DNA from: Clostridiales bacterium | Lineage (GTDB): Bacteria; Bacillota; Clostridia; DUPQ01 | Assembly (NCBI GenBank): GCA_023145435.1 | Contig: JAGLDS010000007.1 | Span: 1 to 64,000, forward strand | Direction: 5' to 3' | Length of the DNA stretch: 64,000 nucleotides | In this document: in pieces, positions 8,053-16,496 of the stretch | Numbering within the stretch: the first letter of the stretch is position 1 | How the letters are laid out: every line of letters begins with the position of its first letter | Translations under genes and position numbers: made by a program | The notes under the pieces: generated by a model | What the model was told of the DNA's origin: nothing | Database searches by the model: none | What the model saw: only the letters and a program-made list of their open reading frames with translations

Positions 8053-8067
8053 GCATAACTGTATACT
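8039..8067 (+). promoter_or_regulatory. Sigma-A promoter of the transketolase genes
   Basis: TTGACA, 17 bases, TATACT: a near-consensus promoter whose -35 box lies inside the last codons of yitT. The predicted start is about 30 bases before the transketolase ATG. Confidence 0.8.
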
Positions 8068-8105
8068 ATATAAGAAAATAATTGAATATAAACAAGGAGA
8101 GAAAA

Positions 8106-8963
8106 ATGGATAAAAAGACACTGTTAAAACTCCAAATAACAGCGACTAAAATAAGGAAAAACATAGTTGAGCAAGTATTTAGTGCCAATAGTGGCCACCC
8201 TGGTGGTTCTCTATCAAGCGCAGAGGTGTTTACTGCTTTGTATTTTAATGAAATGAACATTGATCCTACTAATCCTAAAAAAAGTGACAGAGACCGTTTT
8301 GTGTTATCAAAAGGTCATTGTGCACCTGGGTTATATGCTGCATTAGCAGAAAGAGGATATTTTCCAGTAAGTGACTTAAAAGGATTTAGAGATATTAATA
8401 GCTATTTACAAGGTCATCCTAGCATGAAAGATGTTCCAGGAGTTGATATGTCAACTGGTTCATTAGGTCAAGGAATTTCAGCAGCAGTTGGAATGGCAAT
8501 ATCTGGGAAATTATACAATGAAGACTATCGTGTATATTCTTTATTAGGAGATGGAGAATTAGAAGAAGGACAAGTATGGGAAGCTATGATGTCAGCTGCA
8601 CACTATAAACTTGATAATTTAATGGCATTTGTCGATAATAATGGATTGCAAATTGACGGGAAAATAAGTGATGTTATGAACCCTGATAATATTGAGAGTA
8701 AATTTAAAGCTTTTAATTGGAATGTAATTGTTTTAGAAGATGGCAATGATATGGCTGCAGTTATAGAAACTTTTGAACAGGCTAAGGCGTGTAAAGGAAA
8801 ACCAACTATGGTTATTCTTCATACAATCAAAGGAAAAGGTGTTTCATATATGGAAGATGACTATGGATGGCATGGTAAAGCACCTAATCAAGAAGAACGA
8901 GATTTGGCTATAAAAGAGCTAGATGAAAAATTAGTAGAATTGGAGGGCGCGCAACATGGCTAA
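8106..8963 (+). CDS. Transketolase, N-terminal subunit
   Basis: The thiamine-diphosphate-binding half of a split transketolase, which moves two-carbon ketol units in the non-oxidative pentose phosphate pathway. SGHPGGSLSSAEV and SKGHCAPGLYAAL are typical of the family, and the ThDP/metal motif GDGELEEGQ...NNGLQ is present. The C-terminus ends in a GKGVSYMEDDYGWHG block, as in other split enzymes. ATG 8106 follows AAGGAGAG and replaces the track's upstream TTG. It overlaps the second subunit by eight bases. The pair replaces a single-chain transketolase, a common arrangement in Clostridia. Confidence 0.95.
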   Translation: MDKKTLLKLQITATKIRKNIVEQVFSANSGHPGGSLSSAEVFTALYFNEMNIDPTNPKKSDRDRFVLSKGHCAPGLYAALAERGYFPVSDLKGFRDINSYLQGHPSMKDVPGVDMSTGSLGQGISAAVGMAISGKLYNEDYRVYSLLGDGELEEGQVWEAMMSAAHYKLDNLMAFVDNNGLQIDGKISDVMNPDNIESKFKAFNWNVIVLEDGNDMAAVIETFEQAKACKGKPTMVILHTIKGKGVSYMEDDYGWHGKAPNQEERDLAIKELDEKLVELEGAQHG

Positions 8964-9897
8964 AAAGATTGCAACAAGACAAGCATATGGAGATGCATTA
9001 GCTGAATTTGGTATAGATAAAAATATAGTTGTATTAGATGCTGACCTTTCAAAATCAACAAAAACAGATAATTTTAAACAAGTATATCCTGAGCGATTTG
9101 TTAATATGGGTATAGCAGAAGCGAATATGATGTCAGTTGCTGCAGGAATTGCTACAACTGGAAAAACAGTTTTCGCCAGTACCTTTGCTATATTTGCAGC
9201 AGGTAGAGCATGTGAGCAAGTAAGAAACTCTATTTGTTATCCAAAACTTAATGTAAAAATTGGAGCAACTCATGCTGGAATATCTGTTGGTGAAGATGGT
9301 GCAAGTCATCAAATGATAGAAGATATTGCCAATATGAAAACAATTCCAAATATGACCGTTATATCACCTGCAGATGCAGTTGAGACTAGAGCAGCCGTAA
9401 AAGCTGCTATTGATTATAATGGACCTGTATATCTTCGTTTAGGTAGACTGGGTGTTCCTGTTATTTTTGATAAAGATACCTATACCTTTGAATGGGGTAA
9501 AGGGGTTATGCTTAGTGATGGGACTGATGTAACATTAATTGCAACTGGACTAATGGTTCATTTAGCCATGGAAGCTGCAGAACTTTTAAAAGAAGAAGGA
9601 ATAAGCGCTAGAGTGATAAACATTCATACTATTAAACCAATTGACAAAGATATTATAATAAAAGCTTGTAAGGATACAGGAGCAATTGTAACAGCAGAAG
9701 AACATAATGTTGTTAATGGTCTAGGTAGTTCTGTTACTGATGTAACAAGTCAATATTATCCTATTCCAGTAAAAATGGTTGGAGTAGAAGATAAGTTTGG
9801 TAAAAGTGGAAAACCTGAATTACTTCTAGAGGAATATGGTTTGACCGCTATAAATATTGCAGATAAAGCAAAGCAAGCCATTGCTATGAAAAAATAA
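8956..9897 (+). CDS. Transketolase, C-terminal subunit
   Basis: The pyrimidine-binding and C-terminal half of transketolase. The conserved Glu that activates ThDP lies in NMGIAEANMM, followed by STFAIFAAGRACEQVRNSI and THAGISVGEDGASHQ. The last third is the transketolase C-terminal domain (ISARVINIHTIKPIDKDII, VTAEEHNVVNGLGS). GGAGGGC precedes the ATG. It works as a heterotetramer with the preceding gene product. A strong terminator follows directly, making a two-gene operon. Confidence 0.95.
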   Translation: MAKKIATRQAYGDALAEFGIDKNIVVLDADLSKSTKTDNFKQVYPERFVNMGIAEANMMSVAAGIATTGKTVFASTFAIFAAGRACEQVRNSICYPKLNVKIGATHAGISVGEDGASHQMIEDIANMKTIPNMTVISPADAVETRAAVKAAIDYNGPVYLRLGRLGVPVIFDKDTYTFEWGKGVMLSDGTDVTLIATGLMVHLAMEAAELLKEEGISARVINIHTIKPIDKDIIIKACKDTGAIVTAEEHNVVNGLGSSVTDVTSQYYPIPVKMVGVEDKFGKSGKPELLLEEYGLTAINIADKAKQAIAMKK

Positions 9898-9898
9898 A

Positions 9899-9928
9899 CT
9901 AAAAGAGCGCATATGCGCTCTTTTTTTT
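9899..9928 (+). terminator. Terminator after the transketolase operon
   Basis: A self-complementary AGAGCGCATATGCGCTCT stem followed by T8. The T tract runs straight into the TTGGAGAAAA ribosome site of tatD. Confidence 0.9.
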
Positions 9929-9937
9929 GGAGAAAAA

Positions 9938-10708
9938 ATGATAATAGATTCTCATTGTCATTTAGATGACAAACGATTTGACGAAGATAGAGATCAAGTA
10001 ATAGAGAAAATACAACAAGCTAATATTGATTTAGTTATAAATATTGGTGCAAATTTGTCATCAAGTAAAGCTTCTGTTGAACTGGCTAAACAATATGACT
10101 TTATCTATGCTGCAGTCGGGGTACATCCTCATGATTCGTCATCTTATACTGAAAAAGTAGAAAAAGAAATTACATCATTGGCAGCACATAAAAAAGTCGT
10201 AGCAATTGGAGAAGTTGGTCTTGATTTTCATTATGATTTTTCACCAAGAGACATCCAGTTACAAGTTTTTATTAAACAAATTAAACTGGCAAATCAATTA
10301 GATATGCCTCTAATCATTCACGATAGAGAAGCTCATCAACCTGTTTTAGAAGCTTTAAGGAAATATAAAGATGAAAAGACAATAGGAGTATTTCATAGTT
10401 ATTCAGGTAGCAGTGAGATGATTAGAGATGTATTAGAGCTTGGTTTTTATTTATCTTTTAATGGGATTTCAACTTTTAAAAATGCTAAAAAGGTACATGA
10501 TGCTATATTCCATACTCCATTAGATAAGTTGTTAATTGAAACAGATAGTCCTTATTTAACACCAGAACCATTTAGAGGAAAGAGAAACGATTCTTCTAAT
10601 GTTATTTATGTAGCAAAAGCTATAGCTAAGATTAAAGGTATAACTATAGAAGAAGTTTATGAAAAAACCACAGAAAACACAAAAAAACTATTTAAACTGT
10701 CCAAATGA
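9938..10708 (+). CDS. tatD: TatD family metal-dependent DNase
   Basis: A metal-dependent TIM-barrel hydrolase of the TatD/YabD family, 256 residues. Metal ligands are visible in SHCHLDD near the N-terminus, GEVGLDFHYDFSP, HDREAH, and ETDSPYLTPEPFRGKRN close to the C-terminus. Members have 3'-5' exonuclease or DNase activity and may act in DNA repair. As in Bacillus, it lies upstream of yabE and ksgA. Its ribosome site is fused to the transketolase terminator, so expression may depend on read-through or an upstream internal promoter. Confidence 0.92.
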   Translation: MIIDSHCHLDDKRFDEDRDQVIEKIQQANIDLVINIGANLSSSKASVELAKQYDFIYAAVGVHPHDSSSYTEKVEKEITSLAAHKKVVAIGEVGLDFHYDFSPRDIQLQVFIKQIKLANQLDMPLIIHDREAHQPVLEALRKYKDEKTIGVFHSYSGSSEMIRDVLELGFYLSFNGISTFKNAKKVHDAIFHTPLDKLLIETDSPYLTPEPFRGKRNDSSNVIYVAKAIAKIKGITIEEVYEKTTENTKKLFKLSK

Positions 10709-10726
10709 ACTTTTTAAAGATCAATT

Positions 10727-10754
10727 TTGCTATTTTTTATAGGTATGGTAAAAT
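10727..10754 (+). promoter_or_regulatory. Promoter of the coiled-coil protein gene
   Basis: TTGCTA, 16 bases, TAAAAT with an extended TG-G before the -10 box. It lies in the 73-base gap after tatD. Confidence 0.55.
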
Positions 10755-10781
10755 GGACAAGAGGTAATCGGAGGTAACTTA

Positions 10782-11522
10782 ATGAAAAAAGCAGCACTGC
10801 TAACCATTGGAATAGTATTATTTACCATATTAGTTGGGTTCAATTTTTTATTATGGGACAATATGGTAAAAAAAGAAAACCTTCAACGGTCAGAAGAAAT
10901 ATCCATTGAAAAGCAAGATTCTATTGATTCGTTACTATCTGTTATTAATGAACAAAAAAGAGTAGCTAATGAGTTAAGGGATGTTAGGGATGAGTTACAA
11001 GCAGAAGTTAATATATTTGATGAAACAGAGTCAACTTATCAACTTGAAATTTCTGATTTAACAGATGACAACCAAGAACTTCATTCTGAAATCTATTTTA
11101 GAGGTGTAATAATTAAATTGCTAAAAGAAGCGGTTGATAATGATTATTTTACTGCATTTATATCTGATAATTGGGCAACATATATTAATAACAAAGATTT
11201 TTATTCCGCTTATCTGTTTCAAAACAGCAAATTAGTTTTAGGAGAAAGTAATATTGAATCTTTTTCAGATTTTCAAAATCAATATGTGAATGTAGAGAAC
11301 ATTGAAGTAGTGTCAGCAAAAAGAGTGGAAATTGAACAAGGGGATGACCAACTTATAGATTTATTACATTTTTCAGTTAATTTACAAATAACACTTAAAA
11401 AAGATAGTGAGGGTATTTCTAGAGAAGATGAATATTTTGTAGAGGGAGAAAACTTTTTTACTTTTACTTTTGACTATGAAGAAAGTAATCTAGAGACATG
11501 GATTATTACCTCCATGAAATAA
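10782..11522 (+). CDS. Membrane-anchored coiled-coil protein of unknown function
   Basis: Not recognised. It has 246 residues: an uncleaved signal anchor at about residues 4-25 (ALLTIGIVLFTILVGFNFLLW), a predicted extracytoplasmic coiled coil at about 30-105 rich in Glu, Asp, Leu and Gln, and a globular C-terminal region with alternating beta-type segments (LLHFSVNLQITL, FFTFTFDY). The protein is acidic. It sits between tatD and yabE, where Bacillus has no equivalent. Its own promoter precedes it and the yabE promoter follows, so it is probably monocistronic. A cell-envelope role is inferred only from topology and neighbours. Confidence 0.65.
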   Translation: MKKAALLTIGIVLFTILVGFNFLLWDNMVKKENLQRSEEISIEKQDSIDSLLSVINEQKRVANELRDVRDELQAEVNIFDETESTYQLEISDLTDDNQELHSEIYFRGVIIKLLKEAVDNDYFTAFISDNWATYINNKDFYSAYLFQNSKLVLGESNIESFSDFQNQYVNVENIEVVSAKRVEIEQGDDQLIDLLHFSVNLQITLKKDSEGISREDEYFVEGENFFTFTFDYEESNLETWIITSMK

Positions 11523-11539
11523 ACAAACATTTCATAAAT

Positions 11540-11568
11540 TTGACATTTTCCTGTTTAACGCGTATAAT
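11540..11568 (+). promoter_or_regulatory. Consensus sigma-A promoter of yabE
   Basis: TTGACA, 17 bases, TATAAT: a perfect match to consensus in both boxes. It lies about 32 bases upstream of the yabE start and is the strongest-looking promoter in the window by sequence. Confidence 0.85.
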
Positions 11569-11599
11569 TTGCGAGAATTTATGAAGTGGAGCGTGTTTA

Positions 11600-12670
11600 A
11601 TGGTAGTACACCATGATAAAAAAGCTAAATATAGAGTTTTAAAACATTCAATCGCAGGGATTTTCTCCCTGTTATTAATAGTTCTTGTTACCCTTTATCT
11701 ATTTGAAACTAACTTAAAAGATGTTACATTAGTGTTTAATGGGCATGTTTATGCAGCTAGAACACTTGAAACTACTATAAGTGGTTTTATTGAAGAAAAT
11801 AATATTCCATTCAACGATGAACATGACTATATAAGTGTAGAAATTGATAATGAGTTACAAGAAGATAGCAATAAAATCTCTATTAAAACAGCTATTCCTG
11901 TCACAATTATAAGTGATGGGGTTACTAGAGAAGAAATGACCTATTTAGATAGTGTTAGTGAATTACTTGATTCTCTAAAGATACCTGTATATGAACAAGA
12001 TATATTAGTGGATGTTACTATGGAAACAAAGTTAATACCTGAACTTAGCATTGAGATTATAAGAGTAACTAAAGGAGTTTTCGTTCAAGTTGTTGTTTTA
12101 CAGAGTTATGTTGATATTGTTGAGAATAACACTATGGAATATAATGAAACTAATATTCTAATACAAGGTGAATTTGGCGAAAAAAAATATGTTTATGAAA
12201 TAACATATGAAAATAAAAAAGAAGTAAAACGTGAATTAACTTTAGAAGAAGTAACTATAAAACCAGTTAACCAATTGATAGAATATGGAACAATACCTTT
12301 TAAAATTGATCCAATAACAGGGAAAAAGTTCAAATATCTTATATCTGAAAATTTTGTGGCTACAGCTTATACATTAGATCCTGATGAATGTGGTGGGAAA
12401 GTACCAGGGGATCCAGCATATGGTATTACTGCATCTGGAATGACAGCTGATGTAGGGGTTATTGCTGTTGATACAAGTGTGATTCCTTTTGGAACAAAAG
12501 TATATATTGAAACATTAACTGGAGAATTTGTGAATTATGGATTTGCAGTTGCTGGTGATACAGGAAGTGGCATTAAAGGAAATAGAATTGATTTATTTAT
12601 GCATGATAAACAGGATGCACTTGAATGGGGAATAAGAGAAGTCAAGGTATATTTTATATATGAAAATTAA
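11600..12670 (+). CDS. yabE: YabE-like DUF348/G5/3D-domain protein
   Basis: A cell-wall-associated protein of 356 residues, with a membrane anchor at about residues 17-35. Two DUF348 repeats follow (about 40-85 and 97-140), then a G5-type region (about 160-240). The C-terminal 3D domain (about 270-354) contains TASGMTADVGVIAVD, VIPFGTKVYIE and AGDTGSGIKGNRIDLF with the three conserved Asp. The 3D domain is a double-psi barrel found in lytic transglycosylases and resuscitation factors, so peptidoglycan hydrolysis is likely. It overlaps ksgA by 11 bases, as expected from tatD-yabE-rnmV-ksgA synteny except that rnmV is absent. Confidence 0.88.
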   Translation: MVVHHDKKAKYRVLKHSIAGIFSLLLIVLVTLYLFETNLKDVTLVFNGHVYAARTLETTISGFIEENNIPFNDEHDYISVEIDNELQEDSNKISIKTAIPVTIISDGVTREEMTYLDSVSELLDSLKIPVYEQDILVDVTMETKLIPELSIEIIRVTKGVFVQVVVLQSYVDIVENNTMEYNETNILIQGEFGEKKYVYEITYENKKEVKRELTLEEVTIKPVNQLIEYGTIPFKIDPITGKKFKYLISENFVATAYTLDPDECGGKVPGDPAYGITASGMTADVGVIAVDTSVIPFGTKVYIETLTGEFVNYGFAVAGDTGSGIKGNRIDLFMHDKQDALEWGIREVKVYFIYEN

Positions 12671-13538
12671 TGAAGATAACATGTTTTTCATGATGTCAAA
12701 ACATCAGATAAAAACCGTGCAATCATTAGGACAGAATTTTTTAAGAGATAAAAATACTGCTTTAAAAATTATTGAAGCTGCAAATCTGACAAAAGATGAC
12801 TTGGTCATTGAAGTTGGTATGGGTGCTGGCAGTCTATCAAAACTAATAGCTCCACAATGCAAACAACTTGTTGGGATTGAAATCGATAAAAGACTCTTAC
12901 CTCTACTTAATGAAACTTTAAGTGACTTTACAAATGTTGATATTATTCATGATGATGTATTAAAGCTTGATATAATAAATGATATCTTAGCAAAATATCC
13001 TGAATTTAGTTCTTATAAAGTAATCGCAAACTTACCTTACTATATTACAACAGCAGTTATTATGAAATTTATACAATGTGATAAACCACCAGATATATCT
13101 GTTTTAATGATGCAAAAAGAAGTAGCAGATAGGATTGTTGCAGGTCCTGGTAGTAAAACGTATGGGGGATTAAGTGTAATTGTTAACTATTACTGTAATA
13201 CTAAGAGGGTAATGAATGTTAGTCCCAACTGTTTTGTTCCAAAACCTGCTGTAAATAGTACAGTATTACAATTTACTAAACACGAAAATCATATAGTAAC
13301 GATAGCTGATAGACAATTATTCTTTAAAGTAATTAAATCAGCTTTTGCGCAACGTCGTAAAAAGCTATCTAATTCTGTTGCTAATACGCTGGATGTGGGT
13401 ATATTAAAGAGTGAAATTGAGAGTATATTAATGGAGATGGGACTTGATATTGCAATAAGAGGTGAAAAGTTAAGTATTGAACAGTTTGCAACATTGTCAG
13501 ATGCCATTTATGAAAAATCCATAAATAAAGAAATTTAG
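12660..13538 (+). CDS. ksgA: 16S rRNA (adenine1518/1519-N6) dimethyltransferase
   Basis: Dimethylates two adjacent adenines in the helix 45 loop of 16S rRNA late in 30S assembly. Family motifs are all present: SLGQNFLRDKN, motif I VIEVGMGAGSLS, GIEIDKRL, DDVLKLD, the catalytic NLPYYITTAVI, and KSAFAQRRKKLSN in the C-terminal domain. Its 292 residues match the family. ATG 12660 overlaps the yabE stop; ATG 12681 or 12693 are alternatives because the ribosome site is weak. Translation is probably coupled to yabE. Confidence 0.95.
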   Translation: MKINEDNMFFMMSKHQIKTVQSLGQNFLRDKNTALKIIEAANLTKDDLVIEVGMGAGSLSKLIAPQCKQLVGIEIDKRLLPLLNETLSDFTNVDIIHDDVLKLDIINDILAKYPEFSSYKVIANLPYYITTAVIMKFIQCDKPPDISVLMMQKEVADRIVAGPGSKTYGGLSVIVNYYCNTKRVMNVSPNCFVPKPAVNSTVLQFTKHENHIVTIADRQLFFKVIKSAFAQRRKKLSNSVANTLDVGILKSEIESILMEMGLDIAIRGEKLSIEQFATLSDAIYEKSINKEI

Positions 13539-13564
13539 TTCTTTTATTTGATTAAATAATACAG

Positions 13565-13570
13565 TATAAT
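13565..13570 (+). promoter_or_regulatory. Probable -10 box of the PEPCK gene
   Basis: A TATAAT lies about 55 bases before the pckG start. The -35 at 17-bp spacing (TTTTAT) is poor. The leader contains a small AGCC-GTAA-GGCT hairpin and ends in AAGGAGG. Confidence 0.45.
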
Positions 13571-13626
13571 AACTACGTTAAAAAGACCATAAGCCGTAAG
13601 GCTATACGATATTTAAGGAGGAAAAA

Positions 13627-15453
13627 ATGTTAAGCATTATTGACAAATCCAACATGGAAAAGCTAGAAGCTCTTAATAACAAAAAAGTTATGGCTTATGT
13701 TGAAGAAGCAATTGCCTTATGTAAACCTGCAAAAGTAACTGTAATTACAGATGCCGATGAGGATATTAAATACATAAGAAATTTAGCGATTAAAAATGGT
13801 GAAGAGGAAACCTTGAACACTGATGGGCACACTATTCACTTTGATGGGATTAATGACCAGGCAAGAGATAAAGCTCACACCAAATATCTTCTATCTAAAG
13901 AAGTTGATTGGGGTATGGACATTAACTATATTATGAAGGATACTGGATTACCAGAAGTAATAGGGTTTTTAGATGGTAGTATGGTAGGTAAAGAAATGAT
14001 TATTGCATTTTTCTGCTTAGGACCAACCAACTCAGACTTTTCTATTAGTGCCTTACAGATTACAGATTCATCTTATGTAGTTCATTCAGAAACTATTCTA
14101 TATAGAGCTGGCTATGAACAATTTAAAAGATTAAATGGATCAGATGATTTCTTTTTCTTCTTACATTCAGCTGGTGAATTGGCTGAAAACAATACAACAA
14201 AAAGTGTTGAAAATAGAAGAATCTATATGGATTTAGAAGAAAACAGAGTATACACAGTTAATAATCAATACGCTGGTAACAGTGTTGGCCTTAAAAAATT
14301 AGCATTCAGATTAGCAATTCAAAAAGCACAAAATGAAGGCTGGTTAGCTGAGCACATGTTCGTAATGGGTGTTCATGGTAAAAAAGACAGAATTACTTAT
14401 TTTGCTGGCGCTTTCCCAAGTGCTTGTGGTAAAACTTCAACTGCTATGATTCCAGGACAAACTATTGTTGGTGATGATATTGCATACTTGAAAAAAGTTG
14501 ATGGAAAAATTAAATCTGTTAATGTTGAACAAGGTGTATTTGGAATTATCAGAGATGTTAATGCCAATGATGATCCTGTAATCTACAATGCAATTACTAC
14601 TCCAAGAGAAGTTATTTTCTCAAACATTCTAATTAATGATGGAAAAACATATTGGTTAGGTATGGGAGAAGAGACACCTTCAACTGGTGTTAACTTTGCA
14701 GGAGAATGGACAGAAGCAAGTGGAAAAACATTAGCTCATAAAAATGCTAGATATACAGTTAGAATTTCTGAACTAGAAAATGCCGATGTAATGGCTGATG
14801 CTCCAGAAGGAGTAACTGTTCAAGGTCTTGTATATGGTGGTAGAGACTCAGATACAACTGTTCCAGTTGTTGAAGCTCTTGACTGGGTACATGGTGTTGT
14901 AATGGGTGCTACAATTGAATCTGAAACAACTGCTGCTACTTTAGGAGCAGAAGGTGTTAGAAAACATAACCCAATGGCAAATCTAGACTTTATATCTGTT
15001 CCATTAAGAAAGTATATCCAGAGTCATATTGATTTTGATAAAGATTTAGACATAAAAGCTAAAGTATATAGCACAAACTATTTCCTTAGAAATGCCAAAG
15101 GCGAGTTTAGTAACTCTAAATTAGATAAGAAAATTTGGATGTTATGGGCTGAAGGTAGAGTTAATGGAGAATTTGAAGTTTATGAAACACCAGTTGGTTT
15201 TATTCCTAAGTATGAAGATTTAAAAGTATTATTCAAAGAAAGTTTACAATTTGATTATCTAGAAACTGATTATGTTGATCAGTTCTCAATTAGAATTGAT
15301 AAATACATTGAAAAAATGGATAGAATGAATAAAGTATTTGAAAAAGTTGACTTACCAAAAGAATTTGAAGCTAAATTATTAGAGCTGTCTACTAAATTAG
15401 TAGAAGCTAAAAAAGTATATGGTTCAATTGCCACACCTACTTCATTCGCATAA
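13627..15453 (+). CDS. pckG: Phosphoenolpyruvate carboxykinase (GTP)
   Basis: Interconverts oxaloacetate and phosphoenolpyruvate with GTP/GDP. In fermentative Clostridia it often runs towards oxaloacetate. The GTP-type signature is present: the FPSACGKTSTAM kinase-1a loop (about residues 278-289), VGDDIAYL metal site, NVEQGVFGIIRDVN and the late FSNILIND region. Usual GTP enzymes read CGKTNLAM, and the S-T substitution looks like a clostridial variant. Its 608 residues match the family. AAGGAGG precedes the ATG. Codons look smoother than in neighbouring genes, consistent with high expression. A terminator follows, so it is monocistronic. Confidence 0.93.
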   Translation: MLSIIDKSNMEKLEALNNKKVMAYVEEAIALCKPAKVTVITDADEDIKYIRNLAIKNGEEETLNTDGHTIHFDGINDQARDKAHTKYLLSKEVDWGMDINYIMKDTGLPEVIGFLDGSMVGKEMIIAFFCLGPTNSDFSISALQITDSSYVVHSETILYRAGYEQFKRLNGSDDFFFFLHSAGELAENNTTKSVENRRIYMDLEENRVYTVNNQYAGNSVGLKKLAFRLAIQKAQNEGWLAEHMFVMGVHGKKDRITYFAGAFPSACGKTSTAMIPGQTIVGDDIAYLKKVDGKIKSVNVEQGVFGIIRDVNANDDPVIYNAITTPREVIFSNILINDGKTYWLGMGEETPSTGVNFAGEWTEASGKTLAHKNARYTVRISELENADVMADAPEGVTVQGLVYGGRDSDTTVPVVEALDWVHGVVMGATIESETTAATLGAEGVRKHNPMANLDFISVPLRKYIQSHIDFDKDLDIKAKVYSTNYFLRNAKGEFSNSKLDKKIWMLWAEGRVNGEFEVYETPVGFIPKYEDLKVLFKESLQFDYLETDYVDQFSIRIDKYIEKMDRMNKVFEKVDLPKEFEAKLLELSTKLVEAKKVYGSIATPTSFA

Positions 15454-15466
15454 AAACAAATAATAA

Positions 15467-15501
15467 CTAAAGGCTCTTAAGAAATTAAGGGCCTTTTTTT
15501 T
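15467..15501 (+). terminator. Terminator after pckG
   Basis: AAAGGCTCTTAA-GAAA-TTAAGGGCCTTT stem followed by a T tract, about 15 bases after the pckG stop. Confidence 0.9.
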
Positions 15502-15524
15502 ATATGAAAGTATTAGTACATTTA

Positions 15525-15553
15525 TTGTATTCATAAGCATTTTTCTATATAAT
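15525..15553 (+). promoter_or_regulatory. Sigma-A promoter of zapA
   Basis: TTGTAT, 17 bases, TATAAT, placed between the pckG terminator and zapA, 29 bases before the start codon. Confidence 0.72.
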
Positions 15554-15582
15554 GGTACTAGGAATAGATTTGGAGTGATTTG

Positions 15583-15966
15583 ATGAATAAAGTTCGTGTA
15601 ACAATATTAGGTAAACAATATTTAATAATGGGTGCTGAGTCAGATGAATATATTCAAAAAGTGGGACTATATGTGGATAAAAAACTAAGACAAGTTGAAG
15701 AACTTGGAGACAGTAAATTAAGCACATTAATGGTAGCTGTATTAGGTGCAACTAATATTTCAGATGACTATTTTAAAGAACGAGATAGAGCAACAAATTT
15801 AAAAGGTAAAACACTTGCCTTAGAAAAACAATTGCGTGAATTTAATCAAAAGATTAGTAACCTTGAAATTAAAATGGAGAAGTTAACAGAAGAAAAATCA
15901 AACTTAAAAATGCAATTAGTTAGAAGCGAAACAGAATTAGGACAAGCGAGAAACCCACAACGATAA
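15583..15966 (+). CDS. zapA: Cell division protein ZapA
   Basis: A small cytoplasmic protein that bundles FtsZ filaments at the division ring. The N-terminal domain begins KVRVTILGKQYLIMGAESDEYIQKVGLYVDKKL, the classic ZapA start. The C-terminal half (about residues 65-127) is a long Lys/Glu/Leu coiled coil for dimerisation. The track starts at TTG 15580; ATG 15583, eight bases after GGAG, is the better start. It has its own promoter and terminator, so it is a single-gene unit. Confidence 0.9.
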   Translation: MNKVRVTILGKQYLIMGAESDEYIQKVGLYVDKKLRQVEELGDSKLSTLMVAVLGATNISDDYFKERDRATNLKGKTLALEKQLREFNQKISNLEIKMEKLTEEKSNLKMQLVRSETELGQARNPQR

Positions 15967-15994
15967 ATAATAGCGCCTATGGCGTTATTTTTTT
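15967..15994 (+). terminator. Terminator after zapA, abutting the dut ribosome site
   Basis: AATAGCGCC-TAT-GGCGTTATT stem and T7, starting at the zapA stop codon. The T tract is directly followed by AGGAG of dut. Confidence 0.88.
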
Positions 15995-16004
15995 AGGAGT
16001 ACAT

Positions 16005-16496
16005 ATGGAAAAAGTAACTGTATATATTGAAATCGTTAGAGAGGGAATTAAAATTCCTGAATACTCAAATATATTTGATGCAGGAATGGATGTACGAGCT
16101 GCAAAAGATGTATTGATTTTACCAATGGAAACAATAATTATTCCCACTGGATTTAAAGTTGCTATACCTAAAGGTTATGAAATACAAGTTCGTCCAAGAA
16201 GTGGATTATCATATAATACACCACTTCGTTTATCTAATTCACCAGGTACAATAGATAGTGGTTATCGTGATGAGGTTGGGATAATTTTAACAAATACTTC
16301 GGATTTAAAAGATCAAGACAGCCACTATTCAATAACTACAAAAAAAAACAAAAGTGGAACTTATGAAATTAAAAAAGGTGAAAGAATTGCTCAAATTGTG
16401 TTAGGTAGAGTTCCACAAATTAAATTTGAGATAGTAGATGATGTGAAAAAAATCGGACATAATCGTGGTGGTGGATTTGGATCTACTGGAGTATAA
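16005..16496 (+). CDS. dut: dUTP diphosphatase
   Basis: Hydrolyses dUTP to dUMP, keeping uracil out of DNA and feeding thymidylate synthesis. The five trimeric dUTPase motifs can be followed: FDAGMDVRAA (I), RPRSGLS (II), NSPGTIDSGYRDEVGIILTN (III), KKGERIAQIV (IV) and the Gly-rich NRGGGFGSTGV (V). About 20 extra residues between motifs III and IV (QDSHYSITTKKNKSGTYEI) form a small insertion seen in some homologues. The ribosome site touches the zapA terminator, and no separate promoter is visible. It overlaps yigZ by one base. Confidence 0.92.
   Translation: MEKVTVYIEIVREGIKIPEYSNIFDAGMDVRAAKDVLILPMETIIIPTGFKVAIPKGYEIQVRPRSGLSYNTPLRLSNSPGTIDSGYRDEVGIILTNTSDLKDQDSHYSITTKKNKSGTYEIKKGERIAQIVLGRVPQIKFEIVDDVKKIGHNRGGGFGSTGV

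Noticed and set aside
13590-13620. AGCC-GTAA-GGCT hairpin before pckG as a riboswitch or operator
   Set aside because: Only four paired bases and no further structure; no known leader motif.
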